DNA of 64,000 nucleotides from Achromobacter piechaudii NBRC 102461. Lineage in GTDB: Bacteria > Pseudomonadota > Gammaproteobacteria > Burkholderiales > Burkholderiaceae_B. Location: contig NZ_BCTK01000006.1 in NCBI RefSeq assembly GCF_001571245.1, positions 310,001-374,000 of the forward strand. Reading direction: 5' to 3'. This document shows, piece by piece, positions 52,627 to 61,752 of this stretch; positions within the stretch are counted from its first letter, which is position 1, and each line of letters begins with the position of its first letter. The notes under the pieces were generated by a model. The model was not told the origin of the DNA. It saw nothing but the letters and a program-made list of their open reading frames with translations, and did no database searches. Position numbers and translations under genes: made by a program.

Positions 52627-54063
52627 ATGACGCAGATGATTATCAACGGCCGCCAGGTCGATGCCCATGACGGGCGCACCATCGAGGTGGTGTCGCCGGT
52701 CGATGGCGACGTGTTCACCACCATTCCGCGCGGCCAGCAGGCCGATGTGGACGCCGCCGTCAGCGCCGCGCGCGCCGCGCTGGAAGGCGACTGGGGCCGC
52801 ATGACCGCGCTGGAGCGTGGCCGCCTGCTGCTGCGCCTGGGCGAATCGGTGCTGGCGCATCACGAAGAACTGGCGCAGCTGGAATCGCGCGACACCGGCA
52901 AGCCCATGTCCACCGCGCGCGGCGACATCACGGTGCTGGCGCGCTATTTCGAGTTCTATGGCGGCGCGGCCGACAAGGTGCACGGCCAGACCATCCCGTT
53001 TCAGAAGGACTATTCCGTCCAGCTGATCCGCGAGCCGCTGGGCGTGACCGCCCACATCATTCCGTGGAACTACCCGGCGCAGATGTTCGGCCGCAGCGTC
53101 GCGCCGGCCCTGGCCATGGGCAACGCCAGCGTAGTCAAGCCGGCCGAAGACGCCTGCCTGTCCATCATCCGCGTTGCCGAACTGGCGCTGGAAGTGGGCT
53201 TTCCGCCCGGCGCGCTGAACATCGTGACGGGCCTGGGCGAAGAAGCGGGCGCCAGCCTGTCGCGCCACCCGGACATCAACTTCATCACCTTCACCGGCTC
53301 GAACGAAGTGGGCGTGCTGATCCAGCAGGCCGCCGCCGTCAACGCAGTCAAGTGCGTGCTGGAGCTGGGCGGCAAGTCGGCGCACATCGTGTTCGACGAC
53401 GCCAACTACAAGCTGGCCATCCCTGCGATCGTCAAGGGCATCGTGCACAACACGGGCCAGACCTGCACGGCGGGCAGCCGCCTGCTGGTGCAGCGTGGTG
53501 TCTATGCCGACTTCATGCGCGCGCTGGCCGAGGAATTCTCGAAGGTGCGCGCGGGCACGCCCGACATGGACCTGACCTGCGGCCCGGTGGTCAACAAGGC
53601 GCAGTTCGAACGCGTCAACCGCTACATCGCCAAGGGGCTGGCAGATGGCCTAACCGTGGCGGCCGAAGGCGCGATTGCGGACGGCGTGCCGGCGGGCGGC
53701 TACTTCGTCAAACCAACCTTGTTTTCCGCGCCGTCGCATGACAGCACGCTGCTGACCGAAGAGATCTTCGGCCCGGTGCTGGTGGCGCTGCCGTTCGACA
53801 CCGAAGCCGAAGCGATCAAGCTGGCCAACGCCACCGACTACGGCCTGTTGGGCGCGGTCTGGACCGAGAACGGCGGCCGCCAGCAACGCGTGGCGCGCGG
53901 CATCAAGTGCGGCCAGGTCTACATCAACGGCTTTGGAGCGGGCGGCGGGGTGGAGTTGCCGTTCGGTGGGGTCAAGAAGAGCGGCCATGGCCGCGAGAAG
54001 GGCTTCATCGCGCTTGAAGAAATGAGCACGACCAAGACGCTGATCCAATTCTATGGCGAGTGA
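52627..54063 (+). CDS. Aldehyde dehydrogenase family protein in the Liv-type operon
   Basis: A 478-residue NAD(P)-dependent enzyme with catalytic Asn in PWNYPAQMF, Glu in LELGGKSAH and Cys in TGQTCTAGSR. GGAG precedes the ATG at 52627 by 8 bases. It lies directly after the LivF gene (17-bp gap) and before an SDR gene, so it probably oxidises an aldehyde made from the imported compound to an acid. Confidence 0.9.
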   Translation: MTQMIINGRQVDAHDGRTIEVVSPVDGDVFTTIPRGQQADVDAAVSAARAALEGDWGRMTALERGRLLLRLGESVLAHHEELAQLESRDTGKPMSTARGDITVLARYFEFYGGAADKVHGQTIPFQKDYSVQLIREPLGVTAHIIPWNYPAQMFGRSVAPALAMGNASVVKPAEDACLSIIRVAELALEVGFPPGALNIVTGLGEEAGASLSRHPDINFITFTGSNEVGVLIQQAAAVNAVKCVLELGGKSAHIVFDDANYKLAIPAIVKGIVHNTGQTCTAGSRLLVQRGVYADFMRALAEEFSKVRAGTPDMDLTCGPVVNKAQFERVNRYIAKGLADGLTVAAEGAIADGVPAGGYFVKPTLFSAPSHDSTLLTEEIFGPVLVALPFDTEAEAIKLANATDYGLLGAVWTENGGRQQRVARGIKCGQVYINGFGAGGGVELPFGGVKKSGHGREKGFIALEEMSTTKTLIQFYGE

Positions 54064-54087
54064 TCGCCGCGCTATCCGGAGTCAAAA

Positions 54088-54840
54088 ATGAGCCAGTTGC
54101 AAGGTAAGGTCGCCATCGTCACGGGTGGGGGCAGCGGTTTCGGCGAAGGCATCGTCAAGCTGTACGCCAAAGAGGGCGCCAAGGTCGTCATCGCCGACAT
54201 CAACAAGGAAGCCGCCGACCGCGTCGCCGGCGAAGTGGGCGCGTCCGCGCTGGCCGTCAAAGCCGACGTGTCCAGCCGCGCCGATATCGACAACGTCGTG
54301 CGTCAGTGCCAGGAAAAGTTTGGCTCGGTGGACATCGTGGTCAACAACGCCGCCATCACCCACAAGAACCAGCCGATGCTGGACGTGGACGAGGCCATGT
54401 TCGACCGCATGTTCGAGATCAACGTGAAGTCCATCTATCACATGGCGCAGGCCGTGGTGCCCGTGATGCGCAAGCAAAAGCGCGGCGTCATCCTGAACGT
54501 GGGCTCCACCGCCGGCATCCGTCCGCGTCCCGGCCTCAGTTGGTACAACGCGTCCAAGGGCGCGGTCAACGTGCTGTCCAAGTCCATGGCCGTGGAACTG
54601 GGTCCGGACGGCATCCGCGTGAACGCCATCTGCCCCGTGATGGGCATCACCGGCATGTTCGAACTGTTCATGGGCCTGCCCGACACGCCGGAGAACCGAG
54701 CCAAGTTCGTTTCCACGATTCCGCTGGGCCGCTTCTGCCAGCCTTCGGACGTGGCGGCGGCGGCCTTGTTCCTGGCCAGCGATGCGGCCGAGTTCATCAC
54801 CGGCGTGGAATTCCCCGTGGACGGTGGACGCACGGTTTAA
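54088..54840 (+). CDS. SDR-family oxidoreductase (glucose/alcohol type)
   Basis: A 250-residue classical short-chain dehydrogenase. It has the cofactor motif TGGGSGFGEG (about 12-21), NNAAITH, the catalytic Ser (GSTAGIRP), and the Tyr/Lys pair in WYNASKGA. An acidic residue in ADINKEA after beta-2 suggests preference for NAD(H). The gap to the next gene is 58 bp. A CGGAG sequence precedes the ATG. Confidence 0.92.
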   Translation: MSQLQGKVAIVTGGGSGFGEGIVKLYAKEGAKVVIADINKEAADRVAGEVGASALAVKADVSSRADIDNVVRQCQEKFGSVDIVVNNAAITHKNQPMLDVDEAMFDRMFEINVKSIYHMAQAVVPVMRKQKRGVILNVGSTAGIRPRPGLSWYNASKGAVNVLSKSMAVELGPDGIRVNAICPVMGITGMFELFMGLPDTPENRAKFVSTIPLGRFCQPSDVAAAALFLASDAAEFITGVEFPVDGGRTV

Positions 54841-54898
54841 GGGTCTTGCCGCGGCCGGCAAGCGCCGGTCGCATGGCTTCTACTTGGATGTCAGGCGC

Positions 54899-56023
54899 AT
54901 GAAAATCAGAGCGGCGTTGTTGCGTACTACAGGCGTGCAGGGTCCGTATGCCCAGACCCGGCCATTGACCATCACCGAAGTCGAACTGGATCCGCCCGGC
55001 ACCGGCGAGGTGCTGGTGCGCATCAAGGCGGCGGGCCTGTGCCATTCGGACTTGTCCGTCATCAACGGCGACCGCCCGCGCGGCGTGCCGATCGTGCTGG
55101 GGCATGAGTCGTCTGGCGAAGTCGTCGAGACCGGCCCCGGCGTCACCGACCTGAAACCCGGCGATCACGTGGCCATGGTGTTCGTGCCCAGCTGCGGCTG
55201 CTGCAACCCCTGCATGGAAGGCCGGCCGGCGCTGTGCGAACCGGGCGCGGTCGCCAACACCCAAGGCACCTTGCTGGGCGGTGACCGCCGTTTGCACATC
55301 GGCGATGAATACCTGAACCATCACACGGGCGTGTCGTGCTTTGCCGAATACGCCGTGGTCTCGCGCCGCTCTTGCGTCAAGGTCAACGTTGAACTGAGCC
55401 ACCGCGAGGCCGCGCTGTTCGGCTGCGCGGTGCTGACAGGCGCGGGTGCGGTGCTGAACCGCGCGCGCATCAAGGCGGGCGACACCGCCGCCATCGTCGG
55501 CCTGGGCGGCGTCGGGCTGTCGGCGTTGCTGGCGGCGGTAGCGGCTGGCGCGCGCCGCGTCGTCGCCATCGACCTGAGCGACGAGAAGCTGGCGCTGGCG
55601 CGCGAGCTGGGCGCTACGCACGTCGTAAACCCCAAAGAGGTCAAGACCGATGACGACCTCTTCGACATGGCGGGTGGCCGCGTGGACTACGGCTTTGACA
55701 TGGCCGGCGCCGTGCCCGCGTTTGAAACCGCCTACAAGCTGACCCGACGCGGCGGCGCGACCGTCACATCGGGCCTGCCCAATCCGAAGTTCAGCTTTCC
55801 GCTGTCGCTCTCGCAGATGGTGGGCGAAGAACGCGAGATCCGGGGCAGCTACCTGGGCTCGGGCGTGCCCGCCATCGACATCGGCCGCTACATCGACCTG
55901 TACAAGGCTGGCCGCCTGCCGGTGGATCGGATGATGGGCAAATCGTTTTCGCTGGACCAGATCAACGAGGGGTTCGATCACCTCGCCACCGGCGGCAGCC
56001 TGCGCGACGCCATCGTTTTCTAA
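54899..56023 (+). CDS. Zinc-dependent alcohol dehydrogenase (MDR superfamily)
   Basis: A 374-residue medium-chain dehydrogenase. Catalytic-zinc ligands are Cys in GLCHSDLS and His/Glu in LGHESSGEV. Structural zinc cysteines are in CGCCNPCMEGRPALC. The cofactor motif GLGGVGLSAL is at about 195-204 and VVAIDLSDEK suggests NAD. It looks like a class III-type alcohol dehydrogenase. Oxidation of an alcohol feeding the aldehyde dehydrogenase is inferred from the operon. Confidence 0.9.
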   Translation: MKIRAALLRTTGVQGPYAQTRPLTITEVELDPPGTGEVLVRIKAAGLCHSDLSVINGDRPRGVPIVLGHESSGEVVETGPGVTDLKPGDHVAMVFVPSCGCCNPCMEGRPALCEPGAVANTQGTLLGGDRRLHIGDEYLNHHTGVSCFAEYAVVSRRSCVKVNVELSHREAALFGCAVLTGAGAVLNRARIKAGDTAAIVGLGGVGLSALLAAVAAGARRVVAIDLSDEKLALARELGATHVVNPKEVKTDDDLFDMAGGRVDYGFDMAGAVPAFETAYKLTRRGGATVTSGLPNPKFSFPLSLSQMVGEEREIRGSYLGSGVPAIDIGRYIDLYKAGRLPVDRMMGKSFSLDQINEGFDHLATGGSLRDAIVF

Positions 56024-56059
56024 GGGCATAGACCCGACTACAACACTGGAGACAAAACC

Positions 56060-57364
56060 ATGAAGACTTCAAGACTGGCTGCCTTGCTGGGCGCCACCCT
56101 GCTGTCGGGATTCACGGCGCTGGCCGTGGCCGCCGACAAGCCCAAGGAATTGAACATCGGCATCTCGACGTTCCTGTCGGGCTCGGCGTCGGTGTTCGGC
56201 GTGCCCGCGCGCGACGCGGCCGAGATCCTGATCCAGGACATCAACGCGGCCGGCGGCATCGACGGCGTCAAGCTGGTGCCCAGCTATATCGACGAAGGCG
56301 GTGGCGGCGAGAAGCTGCTGTCCGAATATCGTCGCCTGGCCGAAGGCGGCACGCGCGTCATGCTGTCGGCGATTTCCAGCGGCCACTGCAACATCGTGGC
56401 CCCCGTCGCCGAAGACCTGAAAGTGCTGAACGTGTTGTGGGACTGCGGCACGGAGAAGGCGCTGGAAGGAAAGAAGTACAAGTACGTGGTGCGCACGCAA
56501 GCCAACGCCACCACCGAAATGGTCGCGCAGGTGCTGTACCTGATGAAGGTCAAGCCCGACTTCAAGACGATCGCCATCGTCAACCAGGACTACGCCTGGG
56601 GCCGCGATTCGCGCGATATCTTCCTGGCCGCCTTGAAGAAGTTCAAACCCGACGTGAAGGTCGTGGCCGAGATGTTCCCCAAGTTCGGCGCGGCCGACTT
56701 CTCCACGGAGATCAGCCGCCTGCAAGCGCTGCGTCCGGACGTCATCGTGTCGACGTCGTGGGGCGGCGACCTGGACAACTTCGTGCGCCAGGCCTCGCAA
56801 CGCAACCTGTTCAAGAACTCCACCTTCGTGCTGTCGCTGGCCGAAAGTTCGCTGGAGCGCCTGGGCAACGCCTTGCCCGAAGGCGTTTACGTCGGCGCGC
56901 GCGGCGATCACTACTTCCTGCATCCTGAAACCCGCGATGACCCGCAGCATCAGGCCTTCGTGAAGAAATTCCACGACAAGACCGGCGCCTACCCGATCTA
57001 CTCGGTCTATCACATGGTGCAAGCCATCCAGGGCCTGAAAGCCGGCTACGAGAAGGCCATCAAGGACAACGGCGGTGCCTGGCCCACGCCGGAACAGGTG
57101 GCTGCCGCCATGCACGACGTGACCTTCAAGGGCTACGGCCGCGACGTCAAGATGCACCGCGCCGACGGCCAGGGCCTGGAAGCGCAGCTGTTCGGCGTGA
57201 CGAAAAAGAGCGACAAGTACCCGTTCAAGGTGCTGGCCGACATCACCATCGTGCCGGCTGAACTGGTCACCCCGGGCGTGGAAGATACGTCGATGGGCTG
57301 GATCGAAAAGAGCCTGACGCCGGATGTGCTGAAAAGCGATCAGATCAAGGTGTATTCGAACTGA
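56060..57364 (+). CDS. Branched-chain amino acid-type ABC substrate-binding protein
   Basis: A 434-residue periplasmic protein with a signal peptide (MKTSRLAALLGATLLSGFTA, cleavage near AVAAD) and a type I periplasmic-binding fold beginning LNIGISTFLSGSASVFG, which is the LivJ/amide receptor class. It is the binding protein of the importer encoded upstream and ends at a strong terminator. GGAG precedes the ATG by 10 bases. Confidence 0.92.
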   Translation: MKTSRLAALLGATLLSGFTALAVAADKPKELNIGISTFLSGSASVFGVPARDAAEILIQDINAAGGIDGVKLVPSYIDEGGGGEKLLSEYRRLAEGGTRVMLSAISSGHCNIVAPVAEDLKVLNVLWDCGTEKALEGKKYKYVVRTQANATTEMVAQVLYLMKVKPDFKTIAIVNQDYAWGRDSRDIFLAALKKFKPDVKVVAEMFPKFGAADFSTEISRLQALRPDVIVSTSWGGDLDNFVRQASQRNLFKNSTFVLSLAESSLERLGNALPEGVYVGARGDHYFLHPETRDDPQHQAFVKKFHDKTGAYPIYSVYHMVQAIQGLKAGYEKAIKDNGGAWPTPEQVAAAMHDVTFKGYGRDVKMHRADGQGLEAQLFGVTKKSDKYPFKVLADITIVPAELVTPGVEDTSMGWIEKSLTPDVLKSDQIKVYSN

Positions 57365-57392
57365 GCAAGCTGTGTTGTGTGTGCAGGGACTG

Positions 57393-57419
57393 CCCGGCGA
57401 GCAATCGCCGGGTTTTTTT
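57393..57419 (+). terminator. Strong terminator of the Liv-type operon
   Basis: Perfect 8-bp stem CCCGGCGA/TCGCCGGG with a 4-base loop and seven T residues, 28 bp after the binding-protein stop codon. Confidence 0.95.
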
Positions 57420-57428
57420 ATGCGCGCG

Positions 57429-58322
57429 TCAACGCGCCAGATAGGCGCGCGCGAGCTCCATCAGATACTGGCCCTGCGGCGTGGGCGTGCTGTCTCGCCG
57501 CCGCACGATATACACGTCGCGCGTGATGTCGGGATCCAGCACCGGAATCGACTTCAAGCCATAGCCATGCGCTTCGAACAGCGCCGGCATGATGGTCACG
57601 AAATTGCCCGACTGCACCAGTCCGATCATGGTGGCCAGCTGATCCACCTCGATGGTCCAGGGCAAGTCCAGCCCACGTGCATTGAGCACGCTGTCGATCT
57701 GCAAGCGGGTGGAACTGACCGGGTTCAGTCCGACCACCGGAAGGCCATGCAGCTTTTTCCATGACAGCTTGCGGCTGCGTGGGGCCAGCGCGGAACGCTC
57801 GGCGTAGACCAGGTTGAAGCCATAGGTGGCGATGCGTTCGGCTTGCAGGGTGGGGCCGAATGACACCGGCGTGGTGATGCCGAATTCCACCTCGCGCTCT
57901 TCGACCAGTGCGGTCGTGACGGTGGCGTTGCCGTCTCGGATGGACAGATACACCTGCGGATGGCGGGCGTAGAACTCGGGCAGCACATTGGGCAGCACCG
58001 AATAGCCGACCGAGGCCACCGTGCTCACCATCAGCGTGCCTTCGTGCCCACGCGCGCGGCGGGCGGCTTCGGTCAGGCTGGCATCCATCTGGGTCACGAT
58101 AGGCAGCACGCGCTCGTACAGCGCGCGGCCCACCGATGTCAGCACCACGCTGCGCGTCGTCCGTTCGAACAAGCGCCCGCCAATTTCCGATTCCAGCTTG
58201 GCAATGCGCCGGCTCAACGCCGACGTCGTAACGCATAGCAGCGCGGCGGCCGAGGTGTATTGCCCCATGCGCGCCACGCAGCAGAACGCGCGGATATCTT
58301 CCAGGTCGTAATTGATTCGCAT
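57429..58322 (-). CDS. LysR-family transcriptional regulator
   Basis: A 297-residue regulator: winged helix about 5-65 (IRAFCCVARMGQYTSAAALL, TTSALSRRIAKLESEI) and an effector domain about 90-295. It is divergent from the alpha/beta hydrolase and Bug receptor genes and probably controls them. The ATG at 58320-58322 adjoins an AT-rich palindrome. Confidence 0.9.
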   Translation of the reverse strand: MRINYDLEDIRAFCCVARMGQYTSAAALLCVTTSALSRRIAKLESEIGGRLFERTTRSVVLTSVGRALYERVLPIVTQMDASLTEAARRARGHEGTLMVSTVASVGYSVLPNVLPEFYARHPQVYLSIRDGNATVTTALVEEREVEFGITTPVSFGPTLQAERIATYGFNLVYAERSALAPRSRKLSWKKLHGLPVVGLNPVSSTRLQIDSVLNARGLDLPWTIEVDQLATMIGLVQSGNFVTIMPALFEAHGYGLKSIPVLDPDITRDVYIVRRRDSTPTPQGQYLMELARAYLAR

Positions 58323-58326
58323 GGAT

Positions 58327-58363
58327 CAATAATTATTGAGATTTTTTCGATAGACGTAATTAT
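58327..58363. promoter_or_regulatory. AT-rich palindromes between LysR and the hydrolase gene
   Basis: CAATAATTATTG (58327-58338) is a perfect 12-bp palindrome. ATAATTA (58329-58335) is repeated inverted as TAATTAT (58357-58363), 21 bp apart. They lie in the 83-bp divergent region and are a candidate LysR binding site. Confidence 0.5.
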
Positions 58364-58405
58364 ATCCGCTGCCTGAACATGCTGGCATCACATAGACGAG
58401 CCATC

Positions 58406-59356
58406 ATGAATTCACAAGGCAAGGGCATTTCCCTGAAATCGATGCGCAGCTTTTTCGTGGGCGGTGCAACCGCCGTGCTTGAAGGGCTGCCCGTCGAATA
58501 CCGCAGCATGGTCCTGAACGGATCGCCGCGCGAGGTCAACCCGAATGGCGAGCAGGTCTACGGGCAGATGTACGTGCAGGAATACCGTCTGGCGCAGCCG
58601 CGGCACCCGGATCCGGTGCTGTTGTGGCATGGCGGCGGCATGACGGGCTGTACGTGGGAAACGACGCCCGATGGCCGCAACGGCTGGCTGTGGAAATTCC
58701 TGGAAGCGGGCTACGACGTGCTGGTCAGCGATGCGGTGGAACGCGGCCGTTCGTCCTGGGCACGCTTTCCGCAGGTGTACCGTGAAGCGCCGGTCTTTCG
58801 CACCAAGCGCGAAGCCTGGACAACGTTTCGCATCGGCCCGGCCTACGACCCGGATCCGCAGCGGCGCGAGGCTTATACGGGGCAACAGTTTCCCATCGAG
58901 GCGTTCGACGCATTCGCCAATCAATGGGTGCCGCGTTGGCCGGGGCACGAGTCGATGATCCTGGCGGCCTATGAAGCCTTGATCGATCGCGTGGGGCATT
59001 GCCATATCGTCGCTCACAGCCAGGGCGCCGGCTTTGCCGCCGAGATTGCGCGCCGCCGGCCGCAAGTGGTGCGCAGTGTGGTGGGCGTGGAGCCGGGCGG
59101 CATGCCGCAAGCGGCGCCGATCGAGGCGCTGCCGCCGCATCTGGTGGTGTGGGGCGACTTCATCGAACCCTCGGGCTCGCACTGGGTCGGCTACCGCCAG
59201 CAGGCCGAGCGTTACCTGGAATCCATACGCACGTGTGCCGACGTATCGGTGTTGGACCTGCCCGCCAGCGGCGTCGCGGGCAATTCGCACCTGCCGATGA
59301 TGGACCGCAACAGCGACGAGATCTTCCAACGCGTCCTGGCGTGGTTGCAGCGCTGA
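58406..59356 (+). CDS. Alpha/beta hydrolase (esterase-like)
   Basis: A 316-residue hydrolase with an oxyanion loop LLWHGGGMTG (about 73-82), the nucleophile elbow AHSQGAGFA, an acidic residue in WGDFIEPSG and a histidine in GNSHLPMMD. No signal peptide is evident. The ATG at 58406 (MNSQGKG) is chosen; an in-frame ATG at 58379 would add 9 residues. The gap to the Bug receptor gene is 32 bp, so the two form an operon, which suggests hydrolysis of an ester or amide whose acid is then bound by the receptor. Confidence 0.85.
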   Translation: MNSQGKGISLKSMRSFFVGGATAVLEGLPVEYRSMVLNGSPREVNPNGEQVYGQMYVQEYRLAQPRHPDPVLLWHGGGMTGCTWETTPDGRNGWLWKFLEAGYDVLVSDAVERGRSSWARFPQVYREAPVFRTKREAWTTFRIGPAYDPDPQRREAYTGQQFPIEAFDAFANQWVPRWPGHESMILAAYEALIDRVGHCHIVAHSQGAGFAAEIARRRPQVVRSVVGVEPGGMPQAAPIEALPPHLVVWGDFIEPSGSHWVGYRQQAERYLESIRTCADVSVLDLPASGVAGNSHLPMMDRNSDEIFQRVLAWLQR

Positions 59357-59388
59357 AGAACGATCAACGACAACAACAGGAGACAAGC

Positions 59389-60369
59389 ATGACCATTCGA
59401 ACGCTTTCCCGCGCGGCGCTGCTGGGAACATTTATGTTGGCAGGAACAGGTGCGGCGCATGCGCTGGCGTACCCCGCGCATCCCATCAAGCTCATCGTGG
59501 GCTACGCGCCTGCCGGCTCCGTGGACACGTTCGCCCGCATCATCGCGCCCGAACTGGGCCGCGAGCTGGGCCAGACCATCGTCATCGAGAACGTCGCGGG
59601 GGCTGGCGGCATCATCGGTGTCACTCGCGCCGTCAATGCCAAGCCCGATGGCTACACGGTGCTGATGGGCATCGTGTCCGACGTGGTGATCGCGCCCATC
59701 CTGCAATCGTCGGCCAAGTACACCTACCGCGATCTTGCCGCCGTTGCGCCGCTGGGCACGAGCGGCGTCGGCGTGGTGGCGAACCCGAACCTGGGCGTGA
59801 AGTCCTTTGGCGACCTGATCGCCCGCGCCAAGGCGAACCCGGGCAAGCTGACCTACGGCGCCACCGGCGTCGGCTCGCTGCCCGCCATCGCCATGGAGAG
59901 TTTCAAGCTCACGACCGGGACGGACATCACGTTCATCCCGTATGCGAGCGCTTCGAAGATCGCAACCGACGTCATCGGCGGGACCGTGGATATCGCGGTG
60001 TCGGGGCTGCCGGCCTTGCTTGAACTGATTAAAAGCGGGCGCGTGACGGGCGTGGGCGTCATGAGCCACGACCGCGACATCGGCAGCCCGGACTTGGCGT
60101 CAGCGGGCGAAACACCGGAACTCAAAGGGATGGACTATTACTTCTGGACCGGAATTTTTGCGCCGACGAACATACCGGAACCCATCGTCCAGACATTGAA
60201 TGCCGCGTTCAGCCGCGTCATGGCAAAGCCGGATATCCAGGCGCGGTTCAAGGAGCTGGGCGTCAAGGTCAGCCCGGCGACCTCGCCGGCGGAGTTTGGG
60301 AAGTTCGTGGCGAGCAGCGATGCGCAATGGCAGAAGCTGATCGAAGAGGCGAAGATTCCGCGTCAGTAG
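59389..60369 (+). CDS. Bug/TctC-family receptor
   Basis: A 326-residue periplasmic receptor with a Sec signal peptide (cleavage near AHAL), the Bug marks PAHPIKLIVGYAPAGSVDT and ENVAGAGGIIG, and the usual two lobes. It follows the hydrolase in one operon and is the third Bug receptor of the window. An AGGAGA ribosome site precedes the ATG at 59389. It converges with the DUF2235 gene (44-bp gap). Confidence 0.9.
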   Translation: MTIRTLSRAALLGTFMLAGTGAAHALAYPAHPIKLIVGYAPAGSVDTFARIIAPELGRELGQTIVIENVAGAGGIIGVTRAVNAKPDGYTVLMGIVSDVVIAPILQSSAKYTYRDLAAVAPLGTSGVGVVANPNLGVKSFGDLIARAKANPGKLTYGATGVGSLPAIAMESFKLTTGTDITFIPYASASKIATDVIGGTVDIAVSGLPALLELIKSGRVTGVGVMSHDRDIGSPDLASAGETPELKGMDYYFWTGIFAPTNIPEPIVQTLNAAFSRVMAKPDIQARFKELGVKVSPATSPAEFGKFVASSDAQWQKLIEEAKIPRQ

Positions 60370-60413
60370 CATGAAGGAACGGAGCGCGCGGAGGGCAGGA
60401 GAGTGGGCGCCCG

Positions 60414-61454
60414 CTACGTGCGTTCCACCGGCAAGCCTTCCAGCGCCTCCAGGAACTCCGGATAGTCCTTAAGATACGCCGCATTCGCCGCTGCCCGCTT
60501 GACCACCCGTTCGTCCACCGTCAGGTTCAACACCGTTTCACCGTCCCAGACCCTGGGCCGCTTCTTCACATGGATCAACACCTTCTCGGTGAATTCCTTG
60601 TACGAATCGTGCGGCTCGCACTGGTCGTAATCGGTGGAGATGCGTTGCGCGACACCGGCTTCCAGGCCTACCTGGCGCGCCTTTTCCTGTAGCCAGGCAG
60701 CCGGCAGCGTTTGCAGGCTGCCGTCACGATAGCCGCCGCCGACATCCGAATGCGCGCCGATGAACCAGCGTTGTTCGACGGGCCGATCGGCCGGGCGAGG
60801 GTCGGAAGTGGCCAGCCGTGTCCAGAGGGTCGGGAAGTACGGCTCGCGGTATTCGTTGGTGGCGATGGCGTGATACGCGTTGCGTACGTGGTTGCTCAGT
60901 TCGGTGTCGTGGAAGTTATAGAACTTCGAGAAGCCCGGGACCGAGATGCCGCCGACCGGGATGCCCAGGCTGCCCACCGTGTCCCAGACGCCGACGAAAT
61001 GCAGATCGGTTTCACGCGAGAATTGCGCGCGAAAGGAAATGGCGTCGATGGACGAGGGCAGGCAGTCGTCGCGGTACAGCGCGTAAGCCTCGGCGACGTG
61101 GTCGTCGCTGGGATCCTTGAGCAAGCCGCATTTGCGCACCATGCCGGCCAGGCTGCGCGCGGAATAGGCGCCGCGGCTGAAGCCGAACAGGAAGATGTGG
61201 TCGCCGGCTTCCTGACGCTGGCATAGCCATTGGTAGCCGTGGCGGATGTTGGCGGACAGCCCGGCGCCGAATGCGCCACCCAGGAATTTGTCGAGCGCGG
61301 CCCAAAGCCCTTGGCCTTGCGTGCCGACGCCTTCGATGTACAGCGTTTCCTGCGTGCTGGTTTCCGGCGCGGCCTTATAGAGCTCGTAGACGTTGGTGCG
61401 GTCGTTGGGTTCGTTCCACGTACCGTCAAAGAAGATGGCCAGGTTCTTCTGCAT
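60414..61454 (-). CDS. DUF2235 (Tle1-like alpha/beta hydrolase) protein
   Basis: A 346-residue protein of the DUF2235 family. It starts MQKNLAIFFDGTWNEPNDRT, has the Ser elbow GFSRGAYSARSLAGMV, an Asp in GVWDTVGSLG and a His in GAHSDVGGGY. DUF2235 includes type VI secretion phospholipase effectors (Tle1), but many members are housekeeping hydrolases. No VgrG, PAAR or immunity gene lies beside it, so effector status is uncertain. The ATG at 61452-61454 starts the family motif; a longer frame upstream is not supported. Confidence 0.85.
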   Translation of the reverse strand: MQKNLAIFFDGTWNEPNDRTNVYELYKAAPETSTQETLYIEGVGTQGQGLWAALDKFLGGAFGAGLSANIRHGYQWLCQRQEAGDHIFLFGFSRGAYSARSLAGMVRKCGLLKDPSDDHVAEAYALYRDDCLPSSIDAISFRAQFSRETDLHFVGVWDTVGSLGIPVGGISVPGFSKFYNFHDTELSNHVRNAYHAIATNEYREPYFPTLWTRLATSDPRPADRPVEQRWFIGAHSDVGGGYRDGSLQTLPAAWLQEKARQVGLEAGVAQRISTDYDQCEPHDSYKEFTEKVLIHVKKRPRVWDGETVLNLTVDERVVKRAAANAAYLKDYPEFLEALEGLPVERT

Positions 61455-61612
61455 GTTCGGCTCTCCACAGATCGCGTCTTTCGCTACCTCTGCTGCTGGC
61501 CGGGATGATGCCCGCCTGACGCACGCTATCACGCGGGTTGCGCGCTTGCCGTCCGCGTGCTTTCCCTGCTGGGCGCATGTACACCATCTTTTTTACTAGT
61601 CGGATGGGCGAA

Positions 61613-61649
61613 CAAAAGCCGCCTGCGCGGGGCAATGCGCGCAGGCGGC
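61613..61649 (-). terminator. Rho-independent terminator of the P450 fusion gene
   Basis: A 12-bp stem GCCGCCTGCGCG/CGCGCAGGCGGC, around an 8-base loop, followed on the minus strand by TTTTGTT. It lies about 100 bp beyond the stop codon of the fusion gene. Confidence 0.8.
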
Positions 61650-61752
61650 GACATGAAGCGGGATAGGCGGACTAGATAATGCGTAGCCATCCATGATGCT
61701 TCGGATGGTATCTATGCAGCAGCGGTTGGTATCCGCGCCGCAAGATGATGCG

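Noticed and set aside
60414-61454. A type VI secretion effector locus
   Set aside because: No VgrG, Hcp, PAAR, adaptor or immunity gene is adjacent. Only the Tle1-like fold suggests it.
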